NCBI RefSeq assembly: GCF_014192715.1
Contig: NZ_JACHYH010000003.1
Location: 372,001-436,000, forward strand
DNA length: 64,000 bases
Direction: 5' to 3'
DNA from: Luteibacter sp. Sphag1AF
GTDB lineage: Bacteria; Pseudomonadota; Gammaproteobacteria; Xanthomonadales; Rhodanobacteraceae
A program made the translations under genes and the position numbers. This document shows positions 1-7,403 of the stretch, piece after piece; position 1 is the stretch's first letter, and every line of letters starts with the position of its first letter. The notes beneath the pieces were generated by a model that saw only the letters and a program-made list of their open reading frames with translations, did not search any database and had not been told where the DNA came from.

Positions 1-51
1 CTCGCTGCGGTGAGTTGACGCGGCGAACCGCGCCCTCCCCCTGGGTTGTTG

Positions 52-669
52 TCAGAAGCGGTAGCCGACACTCAGGCCGTAAGCCAGCGGATCAATGCGC
101 GCCTTGCCGACACGCTCGCCGCCCACCGATACCTTGCTGCGAATCTGGATCCAGCGCAGGTCGGCCGTGACCATCCAGCGGTCGTTGATGTGCACATCAA
201 CGCCGCCATGAGCCGCGAGGCCCCAGCTGTCCTTGAGCTCAACGTGTGCGCCCGTGAGTGGACCGGTGCCTTTCGCGTCATAGAAGTGCGTGTAGTTCAC
301 GCCTGCGCCAAGAAAGGGCGACACGCTGGAACCGGGAAGAAAGTGATAGTTGACGCCCACCACAGGCGGCAGTTCGCGCACGCTCACCGCGCGCGCTCCA
401 TCCAGGCGCACGTCGTGCTTGAACGGCAATGCCGCAAGCACTTCCAGCGACAGCGACGGCGTGAAGAAATATTCAGCACTGAATGTCGGGCGCGTGCTGC
501 TCCCCACCTTGCTGTTCATACCGGCGAGGCGACCCGAATCGGACACCGGATCAACGGTATGCGCACCGACATGCACGACCCAGTTCTGATCGGATGATGC
601 GGCGTGCGCCGCGAAGCTGCCAGCCGCAGCACATGCCGCGACGCATGCCATAACGAGATGCTTGTTCAT
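52..669 (-). CDS. ompW: OmpW family outer membrane protein
   Basis: The 205-residue protein has the usual length of OmpW, an eight-stranded outer membrane beta-barrel for small hydrophobic compounds. It begins with a signal peptide ending near AAHA (residues 20-24). The mature part has alternating beta-strand pattern, including the family stretch PVVGVNYHF and a following GVNYTHFY strand, and it ends in the aromatic residue of GYRF, as outer membrane barrels usually do. The start is supported by an AGGAAAC ribosome site just upstream. It stands alone, separated from the fimbrial operon by about 100 bases that carry a possible FNR/Anr-type box. The exact substrate cannot be read from the sequence. 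Confidence 0.9.
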   Translation of the reverse strand: MNKHLVMACVAACAAAGSFAAHAASSDQNWVVHVGAHTVDPVSDSGRLAGMNSKVGSSTRPTFSAEYFFTPSLSLEVLAALPFKHDVRLDGARAVSVRELPPVVGVNYHFLPGSSVSPFLGAGVNYTHFYDAKGTGPLTGAHVELKDSWGLAAHGGVDVHINDRWMVTADLRWIQIRSKVSVGGERVGKARIDPLAYGLSVGYRF

Positions 670-737
670 GATGTTTCCTGCACTTGCAGACGCTTGTCTG
701 GATGGCGAGAAGGCTACCCTTGCGATGTGGTCACGAC

Positions 738-751
738 TTGAGCGAAGTCAA
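738..751 (-). promoter_or_regulatory. Candidate FNR/Anr-type box upstream of ompW
   Basis: TTGA-N6-TCAA matches the outer bases of the FNR/Anr consensus TTGAT-N4-ATCAA with correct spacing. Its centre is about 75 bases upstream of the ompW start codon. A TAGCCT hexamer at 711-716 lies where a class II FNR promoter would place its -10 element. OmpW is FNR-controlled in E. coli, so the position makes sense, but the two inner bases deviate from consensus. Confidence 0.4.
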
Positions 752-768
752 TTTGCAGGTGAATACCG

Positions 769-1281
769 CTATTCAAATCGCATGATGACGACGATGCATG
801 CGTTGGCCTCGCCCGCCTTGATATCGCCAATACGAACGTAGCGAATGCGCACGCCGTAGCTGTCTCCATCTTCGGATGGCTTCCAGACAAGCCCGTTCTG
901 GTCATTGGGAAAGATGGCCGTGCCGCCGGCCGTCTGTGCCTCGATGGCAACACCGCCAGAGCCACCTGATGCATAGAAAAGCTCTGGATGACCGTCTGCA
1001 TTAGCGGATGCCGCGTTGAAGGTCATGATGATGCGCTCGACACCAAAGCAGCCGGACGTCACGATGGAACGCTCCACCCATTCGGTGGGCGACCCCACGG
1101 ATGGCATGTCGAGTGCGCGTACATCGCCCATGGAGTAAATGACATCGCGCCCCTGATCGAAGCCACAACTTCCCAGAAGGTTACCGCGGACCTGCGCCTC
1201 AATGCGATCGGCATCGGCGTGCAACGGCAGGGTGAATAGCGCCAGCGCGAACGTGGCGATGCCTGAAATCAGATAATTCAA
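769..1281 (-). CDS. Minor fimbrial subunit (pilin-like), distal gene of the operon
   Basis: This is a 170-residue secreted pilin-like protein. A TTG start at 1281 is preferred because AGGGAG lies 8 bases upstream of it and it gives a clean signal peptide (NYLISGIATFALALF...LPLHA). The upstream ATG at 1311 has no such site and would add a polar extension. Two cysteines, in LLGSCGF and TSGCFGV, are placed as in chaperone-usher pilins, where they form the disulfide of the incomplete Ig fold. The C-terminal strand GEANACIVVIMRF resembles the donor-strand region of the neighbouring subunits. It is the last of three related small subunits after the usher. Whether it is a tip, adaptor or terminator subunit cannot be told. 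Confidence 0.75.
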   Translation of the reverse strand: MNYLISGIATFALALFTLPLHADADRIEAQVRGNLLGSCGFDQGRDVIYSMGDVRALDMPSVGSPTEWVERSIVTSGCFGVERIIMTFNAASANADGHPELFYASGGSGGVAIEAQTAGGTAIFPNDQNGLVWKPSEDGDSYGVRIRYVRIGDIKAGEANACIVVIMRFE

Positions 1282-1320
1282 TGATGTGTCTCCCTGTGCA
1301 TATCGCGGCATCCGTTGCCG

Positions 1321-1848
1321 TCAGTCGAACGTCATGCGCACCGTGACGGTGGCGTTTGCCTCGCCGGCCGACAGGTCACGCAAGCGTTTGTAACGCGCGC
1401 GGAACGCGTACCGTCCATTCGCAGGAAGCGGATCGAATACCAGTGGCTGGGGATGACGAGGCACCACGATGTCTCCTGCCGCCGTTTGCAGCTCGATGGC
1501 CAGACCCCGTAGAGGTTCGTCCAGCGAAAAATGCTCCGCACTGTCAGCATCGGGTTCGGCATCAAAACTCATGGTGATGCGATTCACGGCCTGGCATGCC
1601 TTGGCCTGAAACGCGAGATCCACCCACGGACCCGCAGCGCCCACAGCCGGCAACGCGCTCGCACGTATGTGGCCCATGGGCACGTTCAGACTGGATGCCT
1701 CGAACTCGCAGCCGCCGACAATGCGACCTTCCACCCAGAGGTTGACGCTCTCGGACGCGTCCGGCAGCAATGGCGTGATGGTTTGCGCATGCACTGCGCC
1801 CACTATCGGCAGAAGCAGTGCAATCCAGCAGTACAGACGATCAGTCAT
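1321..1848 (-). CDS. Minor fimbrial subunit (pilin-like), middle paralog
   Basis: This 175-residue secreted protein starts best at the ATG at 1848, which overlaps the end of the preceding pilin gene by 8 bases and leads directly into the signal peptide LYCWIALLLPIVGAVHA. The cysteines in VGGCEF and AKACQAV align with those of both neighbours, and the last strand GEANATVTVRMTF is nearly the same as in the distal gene. It is therefore one of three tandem paralogs exported by the same chaperone and usher. At about 150 mature residues it has room for a single pilin domain and no separate adhesin domain. Confidence 0.75.
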   Translation of the reverse strand: MTDRLYCWIALLLPIVGAVHAQTITPLLPDASESVNLWVEGRIVGGCEFEASSLNVPMGHIRASALPAVGAAGPWVDLAFQAKACQAVNRITMSFDAEPDADSAEHFSLDEPLRGLAIELQTAAGDIVVPRHPQPLVFDPLPANGRYAFRARYKRLRDLSAGEANATVTVRMTFD

Positions 1849-2362
1849 AGGTAATGTCCACGACGATGCGCGCGTGGGCGGCACCGGCTTTCATGTCGCC
1901 GGTTCGCACGTAGCTGGCAACGAATCCGTATCCGCCGCCCTGAGGCTGAGGCGCCCAGTGCACTTCCCGGCCGGGGATCACAGGACGGCCGTCCAGCGTG
2001 TCGAGACGAACCGCAATGCCCTTCGCACCTCCTGGCGATACGCCAAAGAGCTCCGGATAACCCGCTACCTGATCGCCGGAGAAAATCATCTTCACCCGCG
2101 ATACGCCAAAGCAGCCGGTGGAGCGGATGGCGCTCTCGGCATGTCCGTGCGTGGCGCCCGGCTTCTCGAAGGCGCTGGCGTAGACATCCTTCAGATCAAA
2201 CGTGATGTCGTCGGTCGCAAAGCCACAGCTTCCCGCAAGCGTGCCGCTTACGACGAAGCGAAGTTCCGGACCAATCGTTGACGCGCGGATAGTGCACAAG
2301 GCAAACCCTGCAAGGGCGACGTACAGCGGCACCCAGCGCCGCAACCTCTCATGGACGCGCAT
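1841..2362 (-). CDS. Minor fimbrial subunit (pilin-like), usher-proximal paralog
   Basis: The predicted product has 173 residues. The ATG at 2362 lies inside the last codons of the usher gene (14-base overlap), so the two genes are probably translationally coupled. The N-terminus contains a hydrophobic signal (VPLYVALAGFALCTIRA). The mature part has the cysteine motifs LAGSCGF and STGCFGV and ends in ARIVVDITYD, like the major pilin's SRIGFNVTYD. It is the closest to the usher of the three small subunits. Its role in the fibre is inferred only from position. Confidence 0.77.
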   Translation of the reverse strand: MRVHERLRRWVPLYVALAGFALCTIRASTIGPELRFVVSGTLAGSCGFATDDITFDLKDVYASAFEKPGATHGHAESAIRSTGCFGVSRVKMIFSGDQVAGYPELFGVSPGGAKGIAVRLDTLDGRPVIPGREVHWAPQPQGGGYGFVASYVRTGDMKAGAAHARIVVDITYD

Positions 2363-4985
2363 CGGGCGTGCCTCCCGGGTAGTGGAGTGAGGTGGCCTGC
2401 CGGGCATGGGCAGCCACGGGAACCGGTCGGGCGCAGGAGCCGCTGATCGTGGTCAGCGTCTTGCCCGACGTGGCGGGAAGGTTGTCAGGGAGCACGATGT
2501 TGCAGGACTGGTGATCGCCCTTCCCCCAGCGCACGGTAAGTCCATCGTTGCCGGCGCTGTCGCGGACGAAAATGCGCCCCGCCTGTCCAACCACGCCAAC
2601 AACCTGCCCCGTTCGATCGAATACCTCCGCCCCGAAAGGAAGCACCTGGCCGTCATCAGAGCGTGCCTTGACCAGCAGCGCGCGGCCACTCACCGTCTGA
2701 TATTTCACCAGCACGACAGCACCGCGATGCGGCGCAACGCGCTGACTGGTGGCCTTGATTTCCACGTCCAGCGACGTGCCGACGGGGTCCACGGCCACTT
2801 CATTCATCTGGTAAGGCGACAGATACGGCACCACACCGTAGCCGCGACGATCAAGCCGCGCCCCGCGCGTGCCGGAGAGCTGCGCGCCGGCTGCGTCCGG
2901 CGCGTGCGCGAGGGCCACGGTTTCGCCCAGCGTCTGCGAGAACGTGACGCCGCCACCGTGCACGATCAGGCCACCCGCCGCGCCTGCGGAGAACGTGCGC
3001 GTCTGGCCGTCGTCGCTACCGGCGACGGACAGGTCTGCCACCGGCGCCGCATAGCTGGCCATGGCTTCCACGGCCGTGCGGCCACCCCGCCGGGACATGC
3101 TACCTGCGTAGCCGAATTGTCCCTGATCGCCGAAGCCGCCACTGAGGCCTGCCCGACCTTGCAGGCCGCTGGCGGACTCATGGGCGATTTCCGAGGTGAA
3201 ATAAGGGCGGCGGGGCGCGCTGCCGAGGGGCAACGACACGGTGAACTGCGCGCGCGACTCGGATCGACGTCGTCCGGCATCCGCGGATGCGGTGCGCACC
3301 CGTTGCACGCCGAGCCCCACGGTGGCAGACCCGATCATGCTGCTGTAGCCGGCCGAGTAAGTCACCGAATTGCGTCCGCTGTTCCAGTAGGTTTCTGCCG
3401 AACCGGACAGAAACAGCGAGCCGCGCCGGCCACCCAGCGACTGGTTCAATGTGATGTCGAAGCGGCTGCGGATACGTTCGTACTGACTGATGTCCTGTCC
3501 TTGCCGATAGAGCGAACGCAGTCGGTTGGCGTCCAGCAGGCCGAGGTAACTGGCCGTGGAGTAGCGGTAGGCACCCAGCGCGAAGATCGTGCCGGTGTCC
3601 ACGAACGTCTTGCTGTAGCGAAGCTGGATGCTGTGACCGTTGGACAATCCAAGGCCTGGCACGTTGGCATGCGCATAGGTGATGTCCGCGGAGATGGCGC
3701 CCACGCGGGCGTTGAAGGCCGTGCCGAACTGATACGCGGCGTAGCCCCGGGACATGAGGCCACCCATGTAGCCGGTAAGGTTGTTGCTGATGCCGTGGCG
3801 GATCGTGGCCTGTGCAAGCCATGGGCGCTCGGCCTGCTCCACTTCGTTGAGATGGCCCACGTTGAGGGCGTAGTCCGTGCGGCCTTCACGCAGTAGCTGA
3901 GGGGTGGCGGCATAGGGGACGTCGAATTCGCTGCGCCGCCCGTCGGCCTCGGTCACCGTGACTTTCAGATCGCCGCCGTAACCGGTGGGATAGAGATCGT
4001 CGATGGCGAACGCACCGGGAGGCACGGTGGTTTCGTAAAGCAATATGCCACGCTGGGTAATGGTGACGCGTGCCGTGCCCGCAGCAACGCCACGGATGAC
4101 GGGTGCATAGCCAGCACGCGATCCGGGCAGCATCTGTGAGTCGCTGACCAGTCGCACGCCGGTAAGCCGAAGGCTGTCGAACATCGTGCCATCGGTATAG
4201 GTCTCGCCCACGTACAACTGGGCACCCATGCCGGGAAGATCACGATGCACATAGGTGGCGTTCTGCTGATAGCGGGCACCACGCCCCGATGTGGAATGCA
4301 GGGTGCCTGTGTGGCGAAGATGCCAGGCGCCGAGATTGAGGCCCGCGTCCAGACCAAGGTACGACGTGGTGACGGACGAGCCTTGTGATGTGGACGTCTG
4401 ATAGGTATTGGCCCGATAAGACAACAGGCCTGCGTTGATACCCTGATCCCATAGTTGCGGCGGAACATAGCCGCGTGGCAAATGACTGATGTGTGCCTGA
4501 GGCACCGTCAGCTCCAGGCGCTGGTCCGATACGTCGAATGTCGCCGTGGCGCCAGGGACAAGCTGATCTATGGTCTGACAGGCGCCTGGCGTGGCTTTCG
4601 CGCTGGCCAGCGCGGTGGCGTCGACGCCGTATTCGATCAGCCAGTCGGGCTCGATGCAGGGGCTGGCGGTGATCGCGTCGCCCAGCACCGCGAATCGCAC
4701 GTCACGACCGTTCTGACGCTGTCCATTGAAGATGATGTCCACGGGGTAAACGTCAGGAAGCACGACGTTGGCGTGTGCAAAGCGCGAAATATCGGCGGCT
4801 GCCCGACTACCGGCAGGAAAGAACCGGCTGTCGAACTCGTATGCTTCTGCATCGGGCGGCGTCGGCACTTCGCCGGCTACCGCCACTCCACTGCCACCGG
4901 CAAGAACAACGGCATGAATGGCGCGAGGAAGTGCGCCATGCCGCCCCACGAATGCGGGATGTGTGACGCTCAGTCGCGGTCGCAT
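2349..4985 (-). CDS. Fimbrial outer membrane usher (FimD/PapC family)
   Basis: At 878 residues this has the full length of a classical usher, the outer membrane pore that recruits chaperone-subunit complexes and secretes the growing pilus. After the signal sequence, YEFDSRFFPAG and ADISRF mark the usher N-terminal domain. The middle barrel is rich in alternating strands (for example LYVGETYTDGTMFDSLRLTGVRL, broken here by loops), and the plug-domain region carries ARVTITQRGILLYETTVPPGAF followed by PTGYGGDLKVTVTEADG. The C-terminal domains contain GRALLVKARSDDGQVLPFGAEV. These are standard usher landmarks. The gene lies between the chaperone and three small pilin genes on one strand. Confidence 0.93.
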   Translation of the reverse strand: MRPRLSVTHPAFVGRHGALPRAIHAVVLAGGSGVAVAGEVPTPPDAEAYEFDSRFFPAGSRAAADISRFAHANVVLPDVYPVDIIFNGQRQNGRDVRFAVLGDAITASPCIEPDWLIEYGVDATALASAKATPGACQTIDQLVPGATATFDVSDQRLELTVPQAHISHLPRGYVPPQLWDQGINAGLLSYRANTYQTSTSQGSSVTTSYLGLDAGLNLGAWHLRHTGTLHSTSGRGARYQQNATYVHRDLPGMGAQLYVGETYTDGTMFDSLRLTGVRLVSDSQMLPGSRAGYAPVIRGVAAGTARVTITQRGILLYETTVPPGAFAIDDLYPTGYGGDLKVTVTEADGRRSEFDVPYAATPQLLREGRTDYALNVGHLNEVEQAERPWLAQATIRHGISNNLTGYMGGLMSRGYAAYQFGTAFNARVGAISADITYAHANVPGLGLSNGHSIQLRYSKTFVDTGTIFALGAYRYSTASYLGLLDANRLRSLYRQGQDISQYERIRSRFDITLNQSLGGRRGSLFLSGSAETYWNSGRNSVTYSAGYSSMIGSATVGLGVQRVRTASADAGRRRSESRAQFTVSLPLGSAPRRPYFTSEIAHESASGLQGRAGLSGGFGDQGQFGYAGSMSRRGGRTAVEAMASYAAPVADLSVAGSDDGQTRTFSAGAAGGLIVHGGGVTFSQTLGETVALAHAPDAAGAQLSGTRGARLDRRGYGVVPYLSPYQMNEVAVDPVGTSLDVEIKATSQRVAPHRGAVVLVKYQTVSGRALLVKARSDDGQVLPFGAEVFDRTGQVVGVVGQAGRIFVRDSAGNDGLTVRWGKGDHQSCNIVLPDNLPATSGKTLTTISGSCARPVPVAAHARQATSLHYPGGTPDARP

Positions 4986-5100
4986 GTTTTACAGTCCATA
5001 GTGTTGACGGGGGCAACGCCAGGTGCGTTCAGCCCACCGCGAATTGCGGCCGAGCAAGTGCATGAAGACAGGCTGACGCTGGGTCAGCACTCAGCAAAAG

Positions 5101-5844
5101 TCAGTGGGAAAGTGCCGCCGTGGCCGAAACCATGGCGCCGTAGTCGTTGATGGTTTTGTACTCCACGCGAAGTGCATCGACTGCCGTCTGAACCGCAGAA
5201 ACGCTGAAGCGCAGGCTCTGATGTGGAGCCACCATGCCACCTCCGGTATCGCGCTTTGGATAGCGCACCTCCCCCGCAACCAGCGACACATCACTGAAGG
5301 TGATGTAGTAGGGCGTGGGATTGGTCACCTCCAGATACGCGTTGTTGCCTTCGTTTCGCAGTGTCCATGCAAGCCGGGATGGCGCTTCGTTGGCGGAGTA
5401 AGGCAAGTCGGCCGGCCGGTAGAACATCTTGATGCGAATGCGGAACGCAAACTGCAGTGTGTTTTTGGCGGACCCATCCTTCGGCTTCGGCGGAACTTCC
5501 AGCACATTCAGCCAGTACAGGGATTCCCGATCCGTCGGCATCGTTTCGCCGGTGTGAATAAGGCGAAGCGAATGACCTTTTCCGCCATCCATGCGAAAAA
5601 TGGGCGGTGCCAGCGTAAAGGGAGCTTCGGCGGTTTCCGGCGTGGAGCTTTCGTCACCGGCATCCACCCATGCCTGTACAAGCGCCGGTACGTTGGCCTT
5701 GTTCTGCAAGCGGACGGTCACTTCACGGGACGTGGCGGGAAACACGACCCGTGTACCGCCGATGATGATGCCGGCGGATGCAGTGTTGGAGAGCGCGCAC
5801 AGCATGACGCACGCCAGTGCGGTGCACTTGCTGAAGATGTTCAT
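5101..5844 (-). CDS. Periplasmic fimbrial chaperone (FimC/PapD family)
   Basis: This 247-residue protein is a PapD-like chaperone, which caps pilin subunits in the periplasm by donating its G1 strand. The ATG at 5844 is chosen because GGAAAAA precedes it and the signal peptide (SKCTALACVMLCALSNTASA) follows at once. The conserved features are GGTRVVFPATSREVTVRLQN in strand A1-B1, the block ESLYWLNVLEVPPKP, and IRIKMFYRP, which contains the usual basic and aromatic residues of the family. A second Ig-like domain follows (NPTPYYITFSDVSLVAG). It sits between the major pilin and the usher, the common order for these operons. Confidence 0.93.
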   Translation of the reverse strand: MNIFSKCTALACVMLCALSNTASAGIIIGGTRVVFPATSREVTVRLQNKANVPALVQAWVDAGDESSTPETAEAPFTLAPPIFRMDGGKGHSLRLIHTGETMPTDRESLYWLNVLEVPPKPKDGSAKNTLQFAFRIRIKMFYRPADLPYSANEAPSRLAWTLRNEGNNAYLEVTNPTPYYITFSDVSLVAGEVRYPKRDTGGGMVAPHQSLRFSVSAVQTAVDALRVEYKTINDYGAMVSATAALSH

Positions 5845-5922
5845 GAGGTTTTTTCCTGAAACACGACAGGCTTGTCGAAAAAACAACGCACCTGTCGTGT
5901 CAATACGTACGGGTCGGTGCGA

Positions 5923-6486
5923 TCAATCGTAAGTAACGTTGAACCCGATACGGCTGTTGGCGGCACCTGCTGTCGCTGCGCCCAGGCTGTGATAACGCGC
6001 AATCAGCGGAATGATCGCCTGGTGATTGCGGATTTCCACCGGATGCGAGCGGTCAGTGAACATGTGGATCGGCGTGCCGTCGTCCTGGTTGATGACTTCG
6101 ATCTGCACGTTGGAGGCGGTGTCCTGCCCGCCGTCGATGTTGAGACGGCCAGTGACGGTATCAAGCAGCGGGCTGGTGACGTCGAAGCCGACGCGCGCCA
6201 TTTTGCCGTCTTCGCAGGTGAGATCGTTGGCCCCGCCGATGGTGATGTTGAAACCGCGATCACCTGCCGTGCTGCCCACGGCGGTGAGCTTGCCAACCTC
6301 GACGCCACCCAGGGGCACGTCTTTCTTGGCCAGGTTCTGGCCGGGCGGATGGCCTTCGATGAGGCACGTGGACGTGCTGAGCGCGCCGGTGAATTCGATG
6401 GTGCCGTCCAGATCAGCGGACGTGGCGTTGAAGCTTGCGATGCCCAGGGTAAGGGCAACCGCCAGCATGATGCGTGTGCGTGTCAT
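5923..6486 (-). CDS. Major fimbrial subunit (FimA-type pilin)
   Basis: This is the first gene of the operon and encodes a 187-residue pilin precursor. The start at 6486 is preceded by AGGACT and opens a signal peptide ending near NATSA. The mature protein begins DLDGTIEFTGAL, has the first pilin cysteine in STSTCLIEG and the second in DLTCEDG, and ends with NSRIGFNVTYD, an alternating strand with the penultimate tyrosine typical of subunits bound by the chaperone. First position and best match to FimA-type pilins suggest it forms the shaft. About 160 bases without another gene lie upstream and should hold the operon promoter, though no clear sigma70 pair was seen. Confidence 0.88.
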   Translation of the reverse strand: MTRTRIMLAVALTLGIASFNATSADLDGTIEFTGALSTSTCLIEGHPPGQNLAKKDVPLGGVEVGKLTAVGSTAGDRGFNITIGGANDLTCEDGKMARVGFDVTSPLLDTVTGRLNIDGGQDTASNVQIEVINQDDGTPIHMFTDRSHPVEIRNHQAIIPLIARYHSLGAATAGAANSRIGFNVTYD

Positions 6487-6682
6487 GGTAAGTCCTGCAT
6501 TTGAGGGAATGGCCGAAGCGCGCAAGGAACGGGAGTCGTTCTGTCCCGCTTCACGAAGAAGTATCGGGACTGGAGGGCGCGGCGCCGATAAGGCAATTCT
6601 GAAAATTCGGACTAATTAAATTGGCGGGTGTGACGGGCACCCTCGCGGGGCGCTGTTGCGTTGCTCGTGGGACGAGGGTAGG

Positions 6683-7390
6683 TCAGCCTTCGCCGAGAAA
6701 GCGATATCCCACGCCCGCTTCCGTGCGCAGCCATATCGGCGACGCAGGATCGTCACCAAGCTTCTGGCGCAGCTTGCCGAGCACAATCCGCAGGTAATGG
6801 GTGTCCTCAACGTGTGTGGGGCCCCACAGTTCGCGCAGAAGGTGCTGCTGGGTCACCACTCTCCCACGGTGGGTGACCAGAGCGGCGAGTACACCGTATT
6901 CCTTGCGGGTCAGCGCCAGCGGACGGCCATCCAGCACGACTTCACGCCGGGCCATGTCGATGCGCAGACGGCCATCGTCGTACACAGGTGACGGGGCGGC
7001 GCCCTCAGCGGGACGCTGCCGCAGAAGCACACGAAGGCGCGCCATCAGCTCCTGGATGCCGAAGGGCTTGGTCACGTAGTCATTGGCGCCAAGATCCAGA
7101 GCGCGCACTTTCTCCGCTTCACTGTCACGCACGGACAGCATCAGTACGGGAACCTGAGACCAGGTGCGCAATTCGGCAAGAACCTCATGACCCTCGCGGT
7201 CAGGCAGTCCGATGTCCAGAATCACCAGGTCCGGCGAGCGCGTAGCCGCCATGGCCAGGCCTTCAGCGGCATTGGCAGCCAGCAGAACCTCATATCCCTG
7301 TGCGCGCAGGCCTATGTCGAGGAATCGGCGAATCTGCGTCTCGTCGTCAACGACCAGAACGCGTGGGGCAGCATTCATGTGGGCAACCAT
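6683..7390 (-). CDS. kdpE: KdpE, OmpR-family response regulator of K+ uptake
   Basis: The product has about 235 residues, the usual length of KdpE. The receiver domain shows the acidic pair in VLVVDDE (residues 15-16), the phosphoacceptor Asp59 in VILDIGLPD and the lysine of VTKPFG. A winged-helix DNA-binding domain follows, with ALTRKEYGVLAALVTHRGRVV and LLRELWGP, then THYLRIVLGKLRQKLGDDP and GVGYRF. The start at 7390 comes 13 bases after the kdpD stop; the ATG at 7378 is an alternative, since neither has a strong ribosome site. It is the last gene of the kdp operon and should act on the operator upstream of kdpF. Confidence 0.95.
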   Translation of the reverse strand: MVAHMNAAPRVLVVDDETQIRRFLDIGLRAQGYEVLLAANAAEGLAMAATRSPDLVILDIGLPDREGHEVLAELRTWSQVPVLMLSVRDSEAEKVRALDLGANDYVTKPFGIQELMARLRVLLRQRPAEGAAPSPVYDDGRLRIDMARREVVLDGRPLALTRKEYGVLAALVTHRGRVVTQQHLLRELWGPTHVEDTHYLRIVLGKLRQKLGDDPASPIWLRTEAGVGYRFLGEG

Positions 7391-7403
7391 GGACGGACTG
7401 CGC

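Noticed and set aside
1-51. A gene or terminator at the left edge
   Set aside because: The 51 bases after ompW have short GC-rich sequence but no clear hairpin or frame.
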